Positions 32,806-42,292 of a stretch of DNA of 47,118 bases are shown here, one piece after another. Position 1 is the stretch's first letter. Every line of letters starts with the position of its first letter. The notes beneath the pieces were generated by a model. It was not told the DNA's origin. It searched no databases and saw only the letters and a list, made by a program, of their open reading frames with translations. Origin of the DNA: Neosynechococcus sphagnicola sy1 (GTDB lineage: Bacteria > Cyanobacteriota > Cyanobacteriia > Neosynechococcales > Neosynechococcaceae); assembly GCF_000775285.1 (NCBI RefSeq), contig NZ_JJML01000005.1, positions 6,124 to 53,241 of the forward strand, written 5' to 3'. The translations under genes and the position numbers were made by a program.

Positions 32806-32826
32806 GGAATGCGGTCTACTCCTCAA

Positions 32827-33530
32827 AAGACATCAATACAAACGAATCACCGTAACCAACGCCGCCGAAACAATAGCCTTACTTGTTTCTCGATCCAACC
32901 GCCTGCTAGACAGGGATTTTTAACGACGCGACTCACTCCAGCCCCATAACGCTCTAGATGTATACACGCAAACTCTAGGGTGATATACCCAATAAAATTT
33001 TTGAGTCGCTACTGAGTCGCCACGCATCTCAGTATAAATCAGAAGAAAGTAAAAATACTGGTGTAATTTCCAGTATTTTTCCTGAACTAGCATTATTCTG
33101 CTTAATCACTGCAAGTTTATGTGTGGAATTTAAACAATGGGGAAGCCGTTACGTTCTAAACTAGAAAATATTCTACCGTGGATATAAAAGCCTTCAGTAA
33201 AGGTTGTATGAAGATTTGATGGTGTTTTACTAGGGAATTTCTTGAGAATGCAGCACTCTAAAATTGTTGATTGTTGCAAAAAATATTGAAATTTATTTCA
33301 ATATCCTGCAAAGTATCGATCTTAGTTTTTTTATACTATTATTTCTGTTTCTACAGTATATATGTTTAAATCTATCAGTTACAGGAACATTATCGCCAGA
33401 TGTTGATCTCTTGTTTGCGTGATTACACTGATTGTACTTCTAGTTGCTTGGGGGAGTGAACAAGGGTGCGTGGTGAGGGCGATCGCAGGAGCAGCAATAG
33501 GTAAATTCCATTGAAGTGGGGGCACGTCAG
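32827..33530. other. AT-rich intergenic region upstream of the DUF11 block
   Basis: About 700 bp with no gene. For minus-strand transcription it must hold the promoter of gene A. TATACT-like and TATATC-like -10 candidates lie near 33030 and 32980 on the minus strand, and GAGTCGC is directly repeated at about 33003-33020. A strong terminator hairpin lies at 33051-33080. Base composition is clearly more AT-rich than its neighbours. Confidence 0.5.
33051..33080. terminator. bidirectional terminator hairpin
   Basis: AAAAATACTGG (33051-33061) and CCAGTATTTTT (33070-33080) form a perfect 11-bp stem with an 8-nt loop. It ends in T5 on either strand. It insulates the surface cluster from the mobile-element region, or acts as an attenuator if the promoter lies upstream of it. 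Confidence 0.8.
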
Positions 33531-33534
33531 TCAG

Positions 33535-33930
33535 CTAACACGTCAGTGCAGCGGACGGTCGGAAGCTGCTAGTGCTGAGTTCAAGGTGCTCCTCAGCGGG
33601 GAACACTGCTTTGGTCTTAATCACCTTGCAGTGAGCGGTTGAGTGACTCAATGGCGTTGGTGGTGTAGATGACTTTGCGAATATCCATCGGATAGTCAAA
33701 GATGGGGATGATGTTGTCCCAATTTGGATACACCTCATCGAGGGGCGCACCTGCCAAGCTTTCACCTCGTCGCTGACGGTATCGGTCACTTCGCTGATCA
33801 ACGAGGGTGAGATGTGCACGCCATAGAGTTCTTCCAGTTGGTCGCTGATGTCTCGCGTACTCAAGCCCCGCGCATACAGCACCAAAATCTTTTCATCTCC
33901 GCGGCTGGTCTCTTGTTTCTTCCGTGCCAT
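33535..33930 (-). pseudogene. IS256-family transposase remnant
   Basis: The N-terminal part reads [22 protein letters not shown] and [13 protein letters not shown], typical of IS256 transposases. After codon 60 the frame is lost. Pieces of the C-terminal region ([21 protein letters not shown] in another frame, then [13 protein letters not shown]) follow at once, so most of the catalytic core is deleted. Not functional. Confidence 0.85.
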
Positions 33931-33932
33931 GA

Positions 33933-34205
<273 letters not shown>

Positions 34206-34337
34206 TGAAGCAGAAAAGCTGTTTATCCGTTGGTTCTTCAGCCGTCGCCCTGACCAAGGTGTTGCCTAATTGGTTCATGCGCTTTTAAAATGGCGTCGGT
34301 TCAGACTCCACCGACTGAAGGGTGCTGGCAATTTTAC

Positions 34338-34565
34338 CCAGTCACGGCGATCAGCATTAACAGCATGATGTTTTTGAACTGATCCCAAAGAATTTCCAGG
34401 GGTCTACGCCCTCCTTCTTCCTGCAACTCATTTGGGATTAGTGCTGAAGCTTTTCAGTCACTTGGTTGGTGGTTAAGCCACAACTGCGATCGCTCTGGAG
34501 GGTCTGCACAGCCTGATCAGATTTGAAGCTGGCACTCCAACCGCAGGGGCAGATACAACGTCCGG
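34338..34565 (-). pseudogene. P-type cation ATPase N-terminal fragment, inverted
   Basis: On the minus strand, with frame changes, one reads [32 protein letters not shown]-like text, [20 protein letters not shown]. This is the cation-ATPase N-terminal domain and first membrane helix. It faces the opposite way from the PEGL fragment, so the original gene was cut and partly inverted. Confidence 0.7.
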
Positions 34566-34602
34566 TACAGAAGCCATAAGTTTACTTTTTTGAAATGCTG
34601 TA

Positions 34603-34697
34603 ACTCATTATATAGCGTTTCTCTGTCAAGTACGGTATACTCCCAGTCCTGAAGCTTTTGCAAGTCAGGAATTGACTGTACTTTACCAGCTCAATAG
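34603..34697. repeat. direct repeat copy 1
   Basis: About 95 bp starting ACTCATTATATAGCG and containing TTTCTCTGTCAAGT and AGCTTTTGC. It matches the copy at 35133-35226 with roughly four of five bases identical. Confidence 0.75.
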
Positions 34698-35132
34698 CTG
34701 CTATAGCACTAAATTTTAGTGTTTGAATGTGCTAGTGAACTACCCCGCCGCTTGCAGCCGGGGTATCAGATCCAAGCAATAAGGTCTGAAGTTCCATGAA
34801 TTTAACCTCCAAAAAAACAAGAATTGATCATCGACTGGGATGGGTTTGATAACCCACTGTCAGCACTTTACTTACAGCTAATCCCAGGGCAAAATACCAC
34901 CTCACACCACAAATCTCACCTTACACCATCGTTAATTAGCCAGCGAGTCAGCGAATCTTGAGGAGACAGGTTTAAACTGTAGCTTTGCTGCTTAGTAAGT
35001 CTTTGGCAATCAACGCTTTTGACCGTTAAGAATCAAAGCGATGCAGCCCATGGCGCTTACTACACAATGGGACAGGAACACAGAAAATAAGCAGATTAAA
35101 CTACATCTATCCTGGCAAGGAGGTAACAACAG
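34698..35132. other. non-coding stretch between the direct repeats
   Basis: No credible ORF. It contains a palindrome CACTAAA-T-TTTAGTG (34708-34722) and an IS200/IS605-like hairpin (34741-34765). The rest is AT-rich with nothing recognised. Confidence 0.5.
34741..34765. mobile_element. possible IS200/IS605-type end hairpin
   Basis: GTGAAC then TACCCCG (34741-34747) pairing with CGGGGTA (34759-34765) around an imperfect inner stem resembles the subterminal hairpin of IS200/IS605 elements. No transposase is left beside it. Confidence 0.4.
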
Positions 35133-35226
35133 ACTCACTATATAGTGTTTCTCTGTCAAGTGCGGTACATTTCCAGTCTAAAGCTTTTGCCAGTCAAGAT
35201 TTGACTGTCCTTTGCTAACCTAATAA
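35133..35226. repeat. direct repeat copy 2
   Basis: Second copy of the repeat at 34603-34697, starting ACTCACTATATAGTG. It ends about 57 bp from the stop codon of the ParB-domain gene. Confidence 0.75.
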
Positions 35227-35283
35227 ATGATCCTCTAGCGAGCTGGCATAACTGCCTCTAGAACGCTATCCGGGGGTAACGGT

Positions 35284-36586
35284 TTAGTCATAGAGAGCTA
35301 TTTTTTCGGCTTGCTTGCCTGTCCATTTTTGCCAACGAGCGATCGCCTGATCAACCCGCTGAAGATTCTCATCCCCGGTAAAGCAAACCCGGCCCATTTT
35401 TTCGCAGGCAATCAACACTTCTCCGTGCCCGATTTCAGAGTGAATGACAAAATTACCTGGTTGGGTGTATAGGCTAATTAAATAGGCGACAAGGCTTTCA
35501 ATGCCTTCGATTTCTAAAGGTTGGTCAGATTTGACTAGGGGATAGCGGGAAAAAATTGCTAAGTAGATACCCCTAAGTAAGATTTCAAACTGAAAGGGCA
35601 TCCGGTGGCGAGTGCAAAACTGATGCACCTGTCCTTCGGGGCAAAGCACTGCCAACACTTGGGCTTTATCAATCAAGTAGTCATGATGCCAATCAGCAAC
35701 CGAAGTCGCGATCGCTAAGGCAGCATCGGAGGGTAAGCGATCAATAAATGCCTGACTGGTCAGATTACCGCAATGAATTAAATGTCTACCCAGCAGCCAA
35801 TCTTGCCCAGCTTGACTGCTAGGTGAAGGTTCAGCTTGTTCAATGGTGCGATCTTCTTGGCGTTGTGTGCGTTTGGCCGCCTGCTTGGCCTGCCGCTCGG
35901 CAGTGGTATGGTAGAGCGCTATCAACTGTAACTCGGTTTGCTGCTGCTGAGTCTCAGCAGTTTGCTGCTCACCTGCAACCAAAGTTTGTTCCACCATCGC
36001 TTTTTGAGCCGGTTTGCCGGCCCTGGCAATTTTCAACAAAGCAGTTGGGCTTTTGGCAATCGGTGTCCCCTTGATCTTGGCTTTGACCTCTGGGGTAATA
36101 TCTCTGGCAATCTGCTTCCCCTGTTGAAATGTGCGATCGGTGTAACCTGCCTCCTTCGCTAACTCCAGGGTGGTTCTGATGGGTGGCGAAACCGTTTCAC
36201 CACCTCTGCGTTTGCGGGTGTACTGATTATCTCCGGCCTTGGCCCTCAGCCCCATGCGTTCCAAAATCTGATCGCGTTCCAGCCACAACTCAGATCGCTC
36301 TAGGGCTTCTAACTCGTTGCGGATCAGGTTTTCATCAATTTCTGCCAGGCGGGCTTGGTCTTGGTTATGATAGTCAACAATCTTGCATTCAATTTCAGTA
36401 AACCCCAGTAGTTTGCAGGCCGTGAGTCGATGCAGTCCTGCCACCAAGTTCAAGTGCTGATCGAGTGTAACTGGGTTCAACAGCCCATTTGCTTTAATGG
36501 ATTCCATTAATTCCATCACTTTTTGATCTTTGAGGGGGTCGTCTATTCAGCCCAATCCAAACCTTGTCAATCGATACGAGCACCAT
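35284..36586 (-). CDS. ParB-domain protein fused to a degenerate DNA methyltransferase (frame broken at a G5 run)
   Basis: About 433 residues when one base is removed from G5 at 36534-36538; the start is then ATG 36586 (MVLVSIDKVWIGLNRRPLKD). Residues 1-110 are a ParB/sulfiredoxin-type N-terminal domain (SIKANGLLNPVTL, LVAGLHRLTACKLLGFTEI, LAEIDENLIRNELEALE). A helix-turn-helix-like part follows (LELAKEAGYTDRTFQQGKQI). A Gln-rich linker leads to a region laid out like an N6/N4 DNA methylase (WLLGRHLIHCGN, then LIACEKMGRVCFTGDENLQRVDQAIARW). Where the catalytic DPPY should be there is TSVADWHHDY, and the DPFxGxGTT SAM loop reads HSEIGHGEVLIACE. The methylase is probably inactive. Confidence 0.75.
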
Positions 36587-36982
36587 AGCAATTGTTTTTT
36601 TGCTTTATTTTTAGAGGCCTTTATCTTTAGAGGCTATAAACAGCGCTCAGTTGTCTAATTTTTGAGCTTGTGTAATTTGGAAAGCCTAGCACATTATATA
36701 TATAGCATTACAAGATTTAATGCTAGCACCTATAGTCAAGATGGCAAACGGTTAAAACTCAGTGAGGGTAACAATCATATTTTTTGCGAGGCATCGAAAA
36801 TTGGCTAACAAAGACCTAACGCGATCTCCCTCACGCCAGAAACTTCGTGTTCAAGATGTTCCAGGTAAGGACTGAGGCAGTATAATCGCTTCAGGTTTCA
36901 GATCAACCCTGATTTTTTGCTCGTCAACTGGGCTTACAAGTATCTTCTTCAAATGGCTCTCCCGTTAATATGGTGATTTTTT
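36587..36982. other. AT-rich intergenic region upstream of the ParB-domain gene
   Basis: About 400 bp, no ORF of note. It contains the inverted repeat at 36703-36725 and is likely to hold the promoter of the ParB-domain gene and the outer end of the ISL3 remnant. Confidence 0.5.
36703..36725. promoter_or_regulatory. inverted repeat, candidate operator
   Basis: TAGCATTA and TAATGCTA, perfect 8-bp arms around a 7-nt AT-rich spacer, next to a TATATATA stretch. It lies about 120 bp upstream of the ParB-domain start, where autoregulatory proteins usually bind. Confidence 0.45.
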
Positions 36983-37764
36983 CTAATCAGAGAAGCAAGC
37001 TAATAGCCTTTCCCGAAAATTGTTGAAATTCACAAAGCCATAAGCTTGCCGTTTAATCAACTTAATGTGATTATTGATTCCTTCCATTTCTCCGCTCGTC
37101 ATTCGATTCCGAAAATAATTGCTAATCCCATCTAAATGGTTGCGAATTGTTGTAATCACTTCACTGTAAACTTCGCGGGCTTTGCCTAACCACTCTTGGA
37201 ACTGATACTTCCCCTCCTCAACCGTCAATGACTGCTCATAAATAGCACGAAATTCTTCTTTCCATTCATAGGCTTTTGCTAATCGTTTTTCTCTAGACAG
37301 ATGCTGTTCTAACTTTGACTTTTCTTCATCCGTTAAATCCTTGTCATTCTTCAATAAAATCAACTTGCTCCCTCGGTCAAATACACCTGATTGTCTGCTG
37401 ATTTTATTTAACTCTTCATTCACTACTTTCATGACATGAAAACGGTCAATCACAAGCACAGCATTTGGAAACACTTTTTCAATCACTTATAGACTCCTCA
37501 TATCGTCGGGTATACTGCCGTCCTTTATCCAGCCATGTCAAGGCTTCAGTGAAATAACGCTGGCAGTCATGGCAATAAAACTGACGACGCGGAACTTTTT
37601 AAATAATTAGCTTGACCGAAAATTGATAAATCTAGAATCAAAATTGGACGGTCTTGATGCAGTTCTGAACTCAATTTATTACAGCATGGACAGCTCGCTT
37701 CCTGATTTAACAGGCACAACTTTAAGTACGCTTCATTGTCTTGTTGAGTGCAACTTTCAACCGT
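36983..37764 (-). pseudogene. internally deleted ISL3-family transposase
   Basis: The N-terminal part has the zinc-finger region ([16 protein letters not shown], then in another frame [17 protein letters not shown]). The C-terminal part (VIEKVFPNAVLVIDRFHVMK, NHIKLIKRQAYGFVNFNNF) is in a third block. The middle of the DDE domain, roughly 100-150 residues, is missing: text jumps from TRRYEES directly to VIEKVFPN. Non-functional. Confidence 0.85.
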
Positions 37765-37766
37765 AA

Positions 37767-37983
37767 CGTACTGAGCCTGAATATCACGGCTGGTCATGCC
37801 CCGCGCATACAGCGACAGAATCTTGTCATCAAAGCCATTCAAGCGAGTCTGCCCTTTGGGGATCAACTGTGGCTCAAACGCATCCTTCCGGTCACGCGGT
37901 ATCCCCATCTCCGCTTCGCCGAACTCCCCTTTATTGATGCCATGCAGCTTAAGCAGATTCATCAATTGCTCAGGTAACGTGCT
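37767..37983 (-). pseudogene. IS256-family transposase N-terminal fragment
   Basis: [20 protein letters not shown] and [20 protein letters not shown] are IS256 transposase text. The frame runs straight into ISL3 sequence at about 37766, making a chimeric ORF, which marks an ISL3 insertion into an IS256 copy. The IS256 3' half is not seen on the other side. Confidence 0.82.
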
Positions 37984-38027
37984 CAGCTAAAGTAATGACT
38001 GGAGCTTTCGGTATAGGGCACTCATCC

Positions 38028-38898
38028 ATGAAACCGCTGCAAAGGCGACATTATTTCCTTGTTCTCATCAGTTTTCTGCTCGGTCTGGTACTGGTACTGG
38101 CCGCTCCCAGTTTGGCACTCCAGGCTCAAATTCTTCCTAGTTCCCCCCAACTGGGAGATACCCTGTCGGTCACCCTGCCAGCAGCTGATATGGCCAGTGG
38201 TAAGCCGATGGTGAGAATGGGCAAGCAGACCTATGCTATGTTCCCCTCAGTGAGCGGTTGGCGGGCGCTGATTCCCACAACTCCCCTGGATATGCCAGGG
38301 ATGAAATCGATTCAGGTGATGGGTGAAGGGCAGGTGCAAACTCTTGCCGTCAAGTTACGCGATCGCAGTTTTCCGGTACAACGGATCTGGCTACCCCCAG
38401 GCAAAGACGATCTGGGGAGCGACTTTGAATTTGATCGGGTGGATGCGTTCAAAAAGCTAGTGACCCCAGAGAAGTACTGGCAGGGAGTGTTTTTTGCGAC
38501 CGAATTCTGGGCCAATTACCAGTGGCTATGGGGTACGTCGCTACTATAATGGTGTCTTCGCCAAGGATTACTACCATCGCGGTGTGGATTATGCAGGTGG
38601 CTACGGCTCCCCGGTGATTGCCCCAGCTGCTGGGCGCGTCGCCTTGGTAGGGCGCGTTGCTCAAGGGTTTGAACTCCACGGCAATACCATAGGACTGGAT
38701 CATGGTCAGGGAGTCGCCAGTATTTTCCTCCATCTCAGCCGCATTGATGTCAAAGAAGGGCAAATGGTGAAAGCAGGGCAGGTTCTTGGTGCCATAGGTT
38801 CCACGGGGGCAGCAACAGGGCCACACTTACACTGGGGACTCTATGTCCAGGGTCTGTCGATTGATCCGGTGCCTTGGCGTACCCAAGGATTTGAGTAA
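38028..38898 (+). CDS. M23-family metallopeptidase (frame broken at a T6 run)
   Basis: A secreted peptidoglycan endopeptidase of the lysostaphin type, about 289 residues. The signal peptide/anchor is LVLISFLLGLVLVLAAPSLA. A beta-rich N-terminal domain leads to the M23 fold: HRGVDYAGGYGSPVIAPAAG carries the first zinc ligands, and GPHLHWGLYV the HxH motif. The frame changes at T6, 38490-38495; removing one T gives GVFLRPNSGPITSGYGVRRYY, which matches the usual entry to M23 domains. All metal-binding residues are present, so the enzyme or an activator homologue is likely functional. Confidence 0.9.
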
Positions 38899-38988
38899 TT
38901 GTAAACATTCCCCATTGACTCCAGACTAAATTCAGGCACAATCAACACAGTGATGTACTAGGGTGGTAATGAACAAGAAGGTGTCGGC

Positions 38989-39543
38989 ATGAGTATCGAA
39001 AAGATCGTAAACCAGGCATTACAAGACGGCTATCTCACCCCTGCCATGGAGGCAGAGGTCGGTCGGATCTGTGACACAGCTTCCGAGCTGTCGGTTGAAG
39101 AGTATATGGCCCTGGATCGCCTGATGGGAGCCTTGCTCACGGGTGAAGTGGTGGCAGTTCCTCGCAAGCAATTTATTAATGTCATGGAAGAGTTAGTGCT
39201 GACAGAAGCGATCGCCCGTGTTGCAGAAATTGAAGCCACCACAGACAAAGCCCTTGATTTGGGGGATGTCGCCGCCTATGCCCTCAATCGCCTACCGCCC
39301 TTGTATGCCACCACGGAAGAGGGCGCTCACTACCAACGAGACCGGGCTAAGGAGGAACTTCACAGCATCATTGCCCTACAGGTGGATGAAGCGATTCTTC
39401 ACAACTTAAATCGCCCCGAATTTTTCCCGGAGCGCCAAGTGTTAGGTAAAAGCGCGGCTAAAGGTGAAGTGCTCTCCCAGGTGAGTAACCTGCTCCAAGC
39501 CTATGCACCGACCTTTGAACCCCCCACCGCTGGCCCCGACTAA
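38989..39543 (+). CDS. ComFB-family cyclic dinucleotide-binding protein (CdgR-like)
   Basis: 184 residues, soluble and acidic. The sequence has the cyanobacterial ComFB features: LSVEEYMALDRLMGALLTGE, FINVMEELVLTEAI, and DVAAYALNRLPPLYATTEEG. Characterised cyanobacterial members bind cyclic dinucleotides: CdgR of Anabaena as a c-di-GMP receptor affecting cell size, and Synechocystis ComFB in c-di-AMP-linked competence. The ATG at 38989 is the first good start. A monocistronic gene by spacing, 90 bp after the M23 gene. Confidence 0.85.
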   Translation: MSIEKIVNQALQDGYLTPAMEAEVGRICDTASELSVEEYMALDRLMGALLTGEVVAVPRKQFINVMEELVLTEAIARVAEIEATTDKALDLGDVAAYALNRLPPLYATTEEGAHYQRDRAKEELHSIIALQVDEAILHNLNRPEFFPERQVLGKSAAKGEVLSQVSNLLQAYAPTFEPPTAGPD

Positions 39544-39603
39544 CCTTGCTTGAACCGGGTTGAGCTTAGGGCAGTTGCCCTTGCCAAGGTTGTCAGTGCT
39601 GGC

Positions 39604-40431
39604 TTAGCAATTAGTGAGAACAGCTGGCTGCTGAAGTACCTGGTTGAGTTTGCCACTTCGGTAGCCTTCTAAGTCAAGGGTTACATAGACAAATCCGTAG
39701 CTTTGAAATGTCGAGACTAACTCGGGTAGGTTGGTGTGGAGAATAAAGTCTGGAATGCTATCCCTCGGCAACTCAATGCGAGCGGTGACGTTTTCGGAAC
39801 GGACCCGCAGGTTTTGATACCCCAGTTGTCGCAGATAACGTTCTGCCCGCCCCACCCGTTGTAATTTCTCCAGGGTGATAGCCTCCCCGTAGGGAAACCG
39901 AGAACTCAAGCAGGGTTGGGCGGGTTTGTTCCACCAGGGGAGTCCCAGAAAGCGGGCCATTTCCCGCACCTCTAGCTTACTGGCACCTACCTCCGCTAAG
40001 GGCGATCGCACCCCCCGTTCTTGAGCCGCTTGAATCCCCGGTCGATAGTCTAGCAAATCATCTGCGTTCAACCCATCGACGACATAGGGGAAGCCAAGGG
40101 TTTGTGCCAAGGGTCTCAGGGTGTCGTGGAGTTCACTTTTGCAGAAATAGCAGCGATTGATCGGATTACTGGCATAATTGCTGTTTGCCAGTTCATGGGT
40201 TTGGACAATCTGATGGGCAATGCCGAGGGTCGCCGCTTGAATACAGGCTTCTTCCAAATCTTCCGGCAATAGGGCAGGGGAGTTGGCCGTCACTGCCAAG
40301 GCGCGATCGCCCAAGACATCAACAGCAATTTTGGCGACTAGAGTACTATCAATGCCCCCTGAGTAAGCCACCAACGCCTGTCCGATCTCCGCGAACAGGG
40401 TGCGGAGTCGTTCTAGTTTTTGCGCCACCAT
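39604..40431 (-). CDS. larE: ATP-dependent sacrificial sulfur transferase LarE
   Basis: 275 residues. A PP-loop ATPase (SGGIDS, residues 24-29) that donates a cysteine sulfur to the pyridinium dithiocarboxylic mononucleotide cofactor of lactate racemase-type nickel enzymes. The candidate sacrificial cysteine is Cys174 in QPCLSSRFPYG. NRCYFCKSELHDTLRP is a second signature. No larA, larB or larC is nearby, as is common in cyanobacteria, so the true acceptor is unknown. I start at ATG 40431; an upstream ATG at 40458 adds a short non-conserved tail. Confidence 0.92.
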   Translation of the reverse strand: MVAQKLERLRTLFAEIGQALVAYSGGIDSTLVAKIAVDVLGDRALAVTANSPALLPEDLEEACIQAATLGIAHQIVQTHELANSNYASNPINRCYFCKSELHDTLRPLAQTLGFPYVVDGLNADDLLDYRPGIQAAQERGVRSPLAEVGASKLEVREMARFLGLPWWNKPAQPCLSSRFPYGEAITLEKLQRVGRAERYLRQLGYQNLRVRSENVTARIELPRDSIPDFILHTNLPELVSTFQSYGFVYVTLDLEGYRSGKLNQVLQQPAVLTNC

Positions 40432-40614
40432 GGTTGTTACGGTTATGGTTAGGTTCACGAACTATAGCTTGCCTATCGACGGGGAATCGTGATTCTAGCT
40501 TAACGAATTTTGGGCGGTCACCCAGTTCGTTACCCTGGCCGCTAGGGATTCCAGCACTGTAATAACCCCCTTTAAACGGGTGATCCCTCAACTCAAGGTT
40601 GACAGCGTCCCAGG

Positions 40615-41394
40615 TTAGGTTAAGCGGGTCAGTTGCACCCGGTATCGATCTTTCTTGGTGACGGTCACCTCTCCTACTTCCAGGCGGCCCTTTCCCCGGA
40701 TAGCAACTAAATCTCCTGACTTTAGTTGATAGCTGGCTTCTGTGACTTCCTTCCAGTTGACCCGAACATCTTGACCGTGAATCATATCCACCATTTTGCT
40801 GCGGGAGACACCAAACCCAGCAGAGGCGATCGCATCTAACCGCATCGAAGCTTCCACGGTTGTCATCTCTTTTTGCTTAGGGACTCGCACCTTGAGTTCG
40901 GTGGGAGCAATGGCGCGAGTTTTGACGGGCACCGAGCGCACCTGGGTCAGGTGCAGAGCCAAAAAATCCTCCAGTTCCGGCACCACCAAGACCTGTGCTC
41001 CCCGTTCTCCCTGAACCAAAACATCCCCTACCTTCTCACGGACAATCCCAGTACCGAGAATCGAACCCAAAAAATCGCGGTGACTAGCGGCATCAAACAA
41101 AAAATTCCCGGCAATCTCTAAAACGGAGATCGGAACCATCAACAGCGTCGGATCAAGCTCGGCCCGAGCGATCGCCAGCCGCTGACGTTCAGCTTGGGGG
41201 TAACCGCCCGAGGCCAGTTGCTGGATTTCGGTCAGACGACTTAACACCTGGGTCACTTCCGCTAGTTCCGGTGGCGAGAGAAAATCAGTGACCATCACCT
41301 CCCAGGTTTTGATCGCTTGTTCTGCCTGGTCGATAATCCGGGCTAGACACCCACGATTTTCCACACCCTTCAATAACGTCTCTCTAGGCAACAT
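40615..41394 (-). CDS. photosystem II S4-domain protein
   Basis: 259 residues from ATG 41394. The family is specific to oxygenic phototrophs. The N-terminal two thirds are a YlmH-like fold (ELAEVTQVLSRL, FLGSILGTGIVREKVGDVLV, GAQVLVVPELEDFLALHL). The C-terminal ~70 residues are an S4 RNA-binding domain (MRLDAIASAGFGVSRSKMVD, VRVNWKEVTEASYQLKSGDL). Homologues have been implicated in photosystem II assembly or repair; RNA binding is inferred from the S4 fold. Confidence 0.92.
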   Translation of the reverse strand: MLPRETLLKGVENRGCLARIIDQAEQAIKTWEVMVTDFLSPPELAEVTQVLSRLTEIQQLASGGYPQAERQRLAIARAELDPTLLMVPISVLEIAGNFLFDAASHRDFLGSILGTGIVREKVGDVLVQGERGAQVLVVPELEDFLALHLTQVRSVPVKTRAIAPTELKVRVPKQKEMTTVEASMRLDAIASAGFGVSRSKMVDMIHGQDVRVNWKEVTEASYQLKSGDLVAIRGKGRLEVGEVTVTKKDRYRVQLTRLT

Positions 41395-41965
41395 TAATTT
41401 TTCGTCATTCCACAACTGCATTGATGAATCATCGGCAAGCAGAAATCAGCAGTTTTTACCGCCCTGCTGACAGGGTTACCCTTTTACCTGAAGTTTAGAC
41501 TAAACGCAGATAGGAGCGATCGCCATTGGTCACGCTGGGATTTCAGCTGGCTAGGATACAAAACTATCCTTACTGGGCATCCCTCCGGGGCGATCGCAGG
41601 GTTTTGTCTCCCAGAACTCCTTGCTACAGCTGGCTTCAGCCATGACATCGCCCATTGGGGACTCGCAACCCTGACTGCCTGACAGAAGTAGGTGAAAGGT
41701 CATAGCATAGGGCAGATGGAGATGCAACAAAGCGCAAAGCGGGGAGTGGCGGCGGGGGTTAGGCAATCAGCGGGTGCGAGTGAGCCAGCTGTATATGCCC
41801 CTGGTGATAGCGGCATTAAGCGGATAATCACCCCTGGCTTTTTTCTTGTCTAACATAATTAGCTGACAATGTACTAAAGTGAATCTAAAAATTAGCGCCA
41901 TTAGCAGCTCATAAGAGAGTGAGCTATGACTACCTTCACTGTTCCTTGCCCTGCTGAAGTTTCCT
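41395..41965. other. intergenic region, PSII S4 gene / small membrane protein
   Basis: About 570 bp between divergent genes. It holds HIP1 octamers at about 41517 and 41590 and a hairpin AGGATA-CAAAAC-TATCCT (41553-41570). Short ORFs here have composition unlike real proteins; I see no gene. Confidence 0.5.
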
Positions 41966-42205
41966 ATGCAACCACAGCCCCCTCAACCCTACCAACCCGT
42001 TCCAGGAAAATGCTCTGGCAACCTATGGCTAGGACTGGCGACGATCCCCGTGTTAACAGGTCTTTGCATCAGTCGAACCCTGATGACGCTGGTGCAGGAA
42101 ATGGGCCAAGGGAGTGAAGAGATCTTTCGGGGCGATCGCCTGCCATCTCTCAATTTTCCAATTCATGGTTCCACAGCTATGAAGTCGGATCAAGTGTCTG
42201 TTTAA
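41966..42205 (+). CDS. small conserved-looking membrane protein
   Basis: 79 residues. Pro/Gln-rich start (PQPPQPYQPVPGK), one transmembrane segment (NLWLGLATIPVLTGLCISRTL) and a polar tail with SEEIFRGDRLPSLNFP, a pattern I associate with short cyanobacterial proteins of unknown function. Its ribosome binding site is weak; a better one precedes an out-of-frame ATG at 41926. It ends 87 bp before ppc on the same strand. Moderate certainty that it is real. Confidence 0.6.
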   Translation: MQPQPPQPYQPVPGKCSGNLWLGLATIPVLTGLCISRTLMTLVQEMGQGSEEIFRGDRLPSLNFPIHGSTAMKSDQVSV

Positions 42206-42292
42206 GGGGAACATTCCCTCGCAGCAGCACCAACGACAATAGAATTTCACCCTAAAATTATTGAGTATCTTCGCTGGGCGAGAAAACACTCT

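Noticed and set aside
37567-37965. 132-residue ORF as a single novel protein
   Set aside because: Its two halves are IS256 and ISL3 transposase fragments joined at an insertion point.
41551-41766. 71-residue minus-strand ORF in the gap after the PSII S4 gene
   Set aside because: Composition is random-looking, there is no ribosome binding site and no recognisable pattern.
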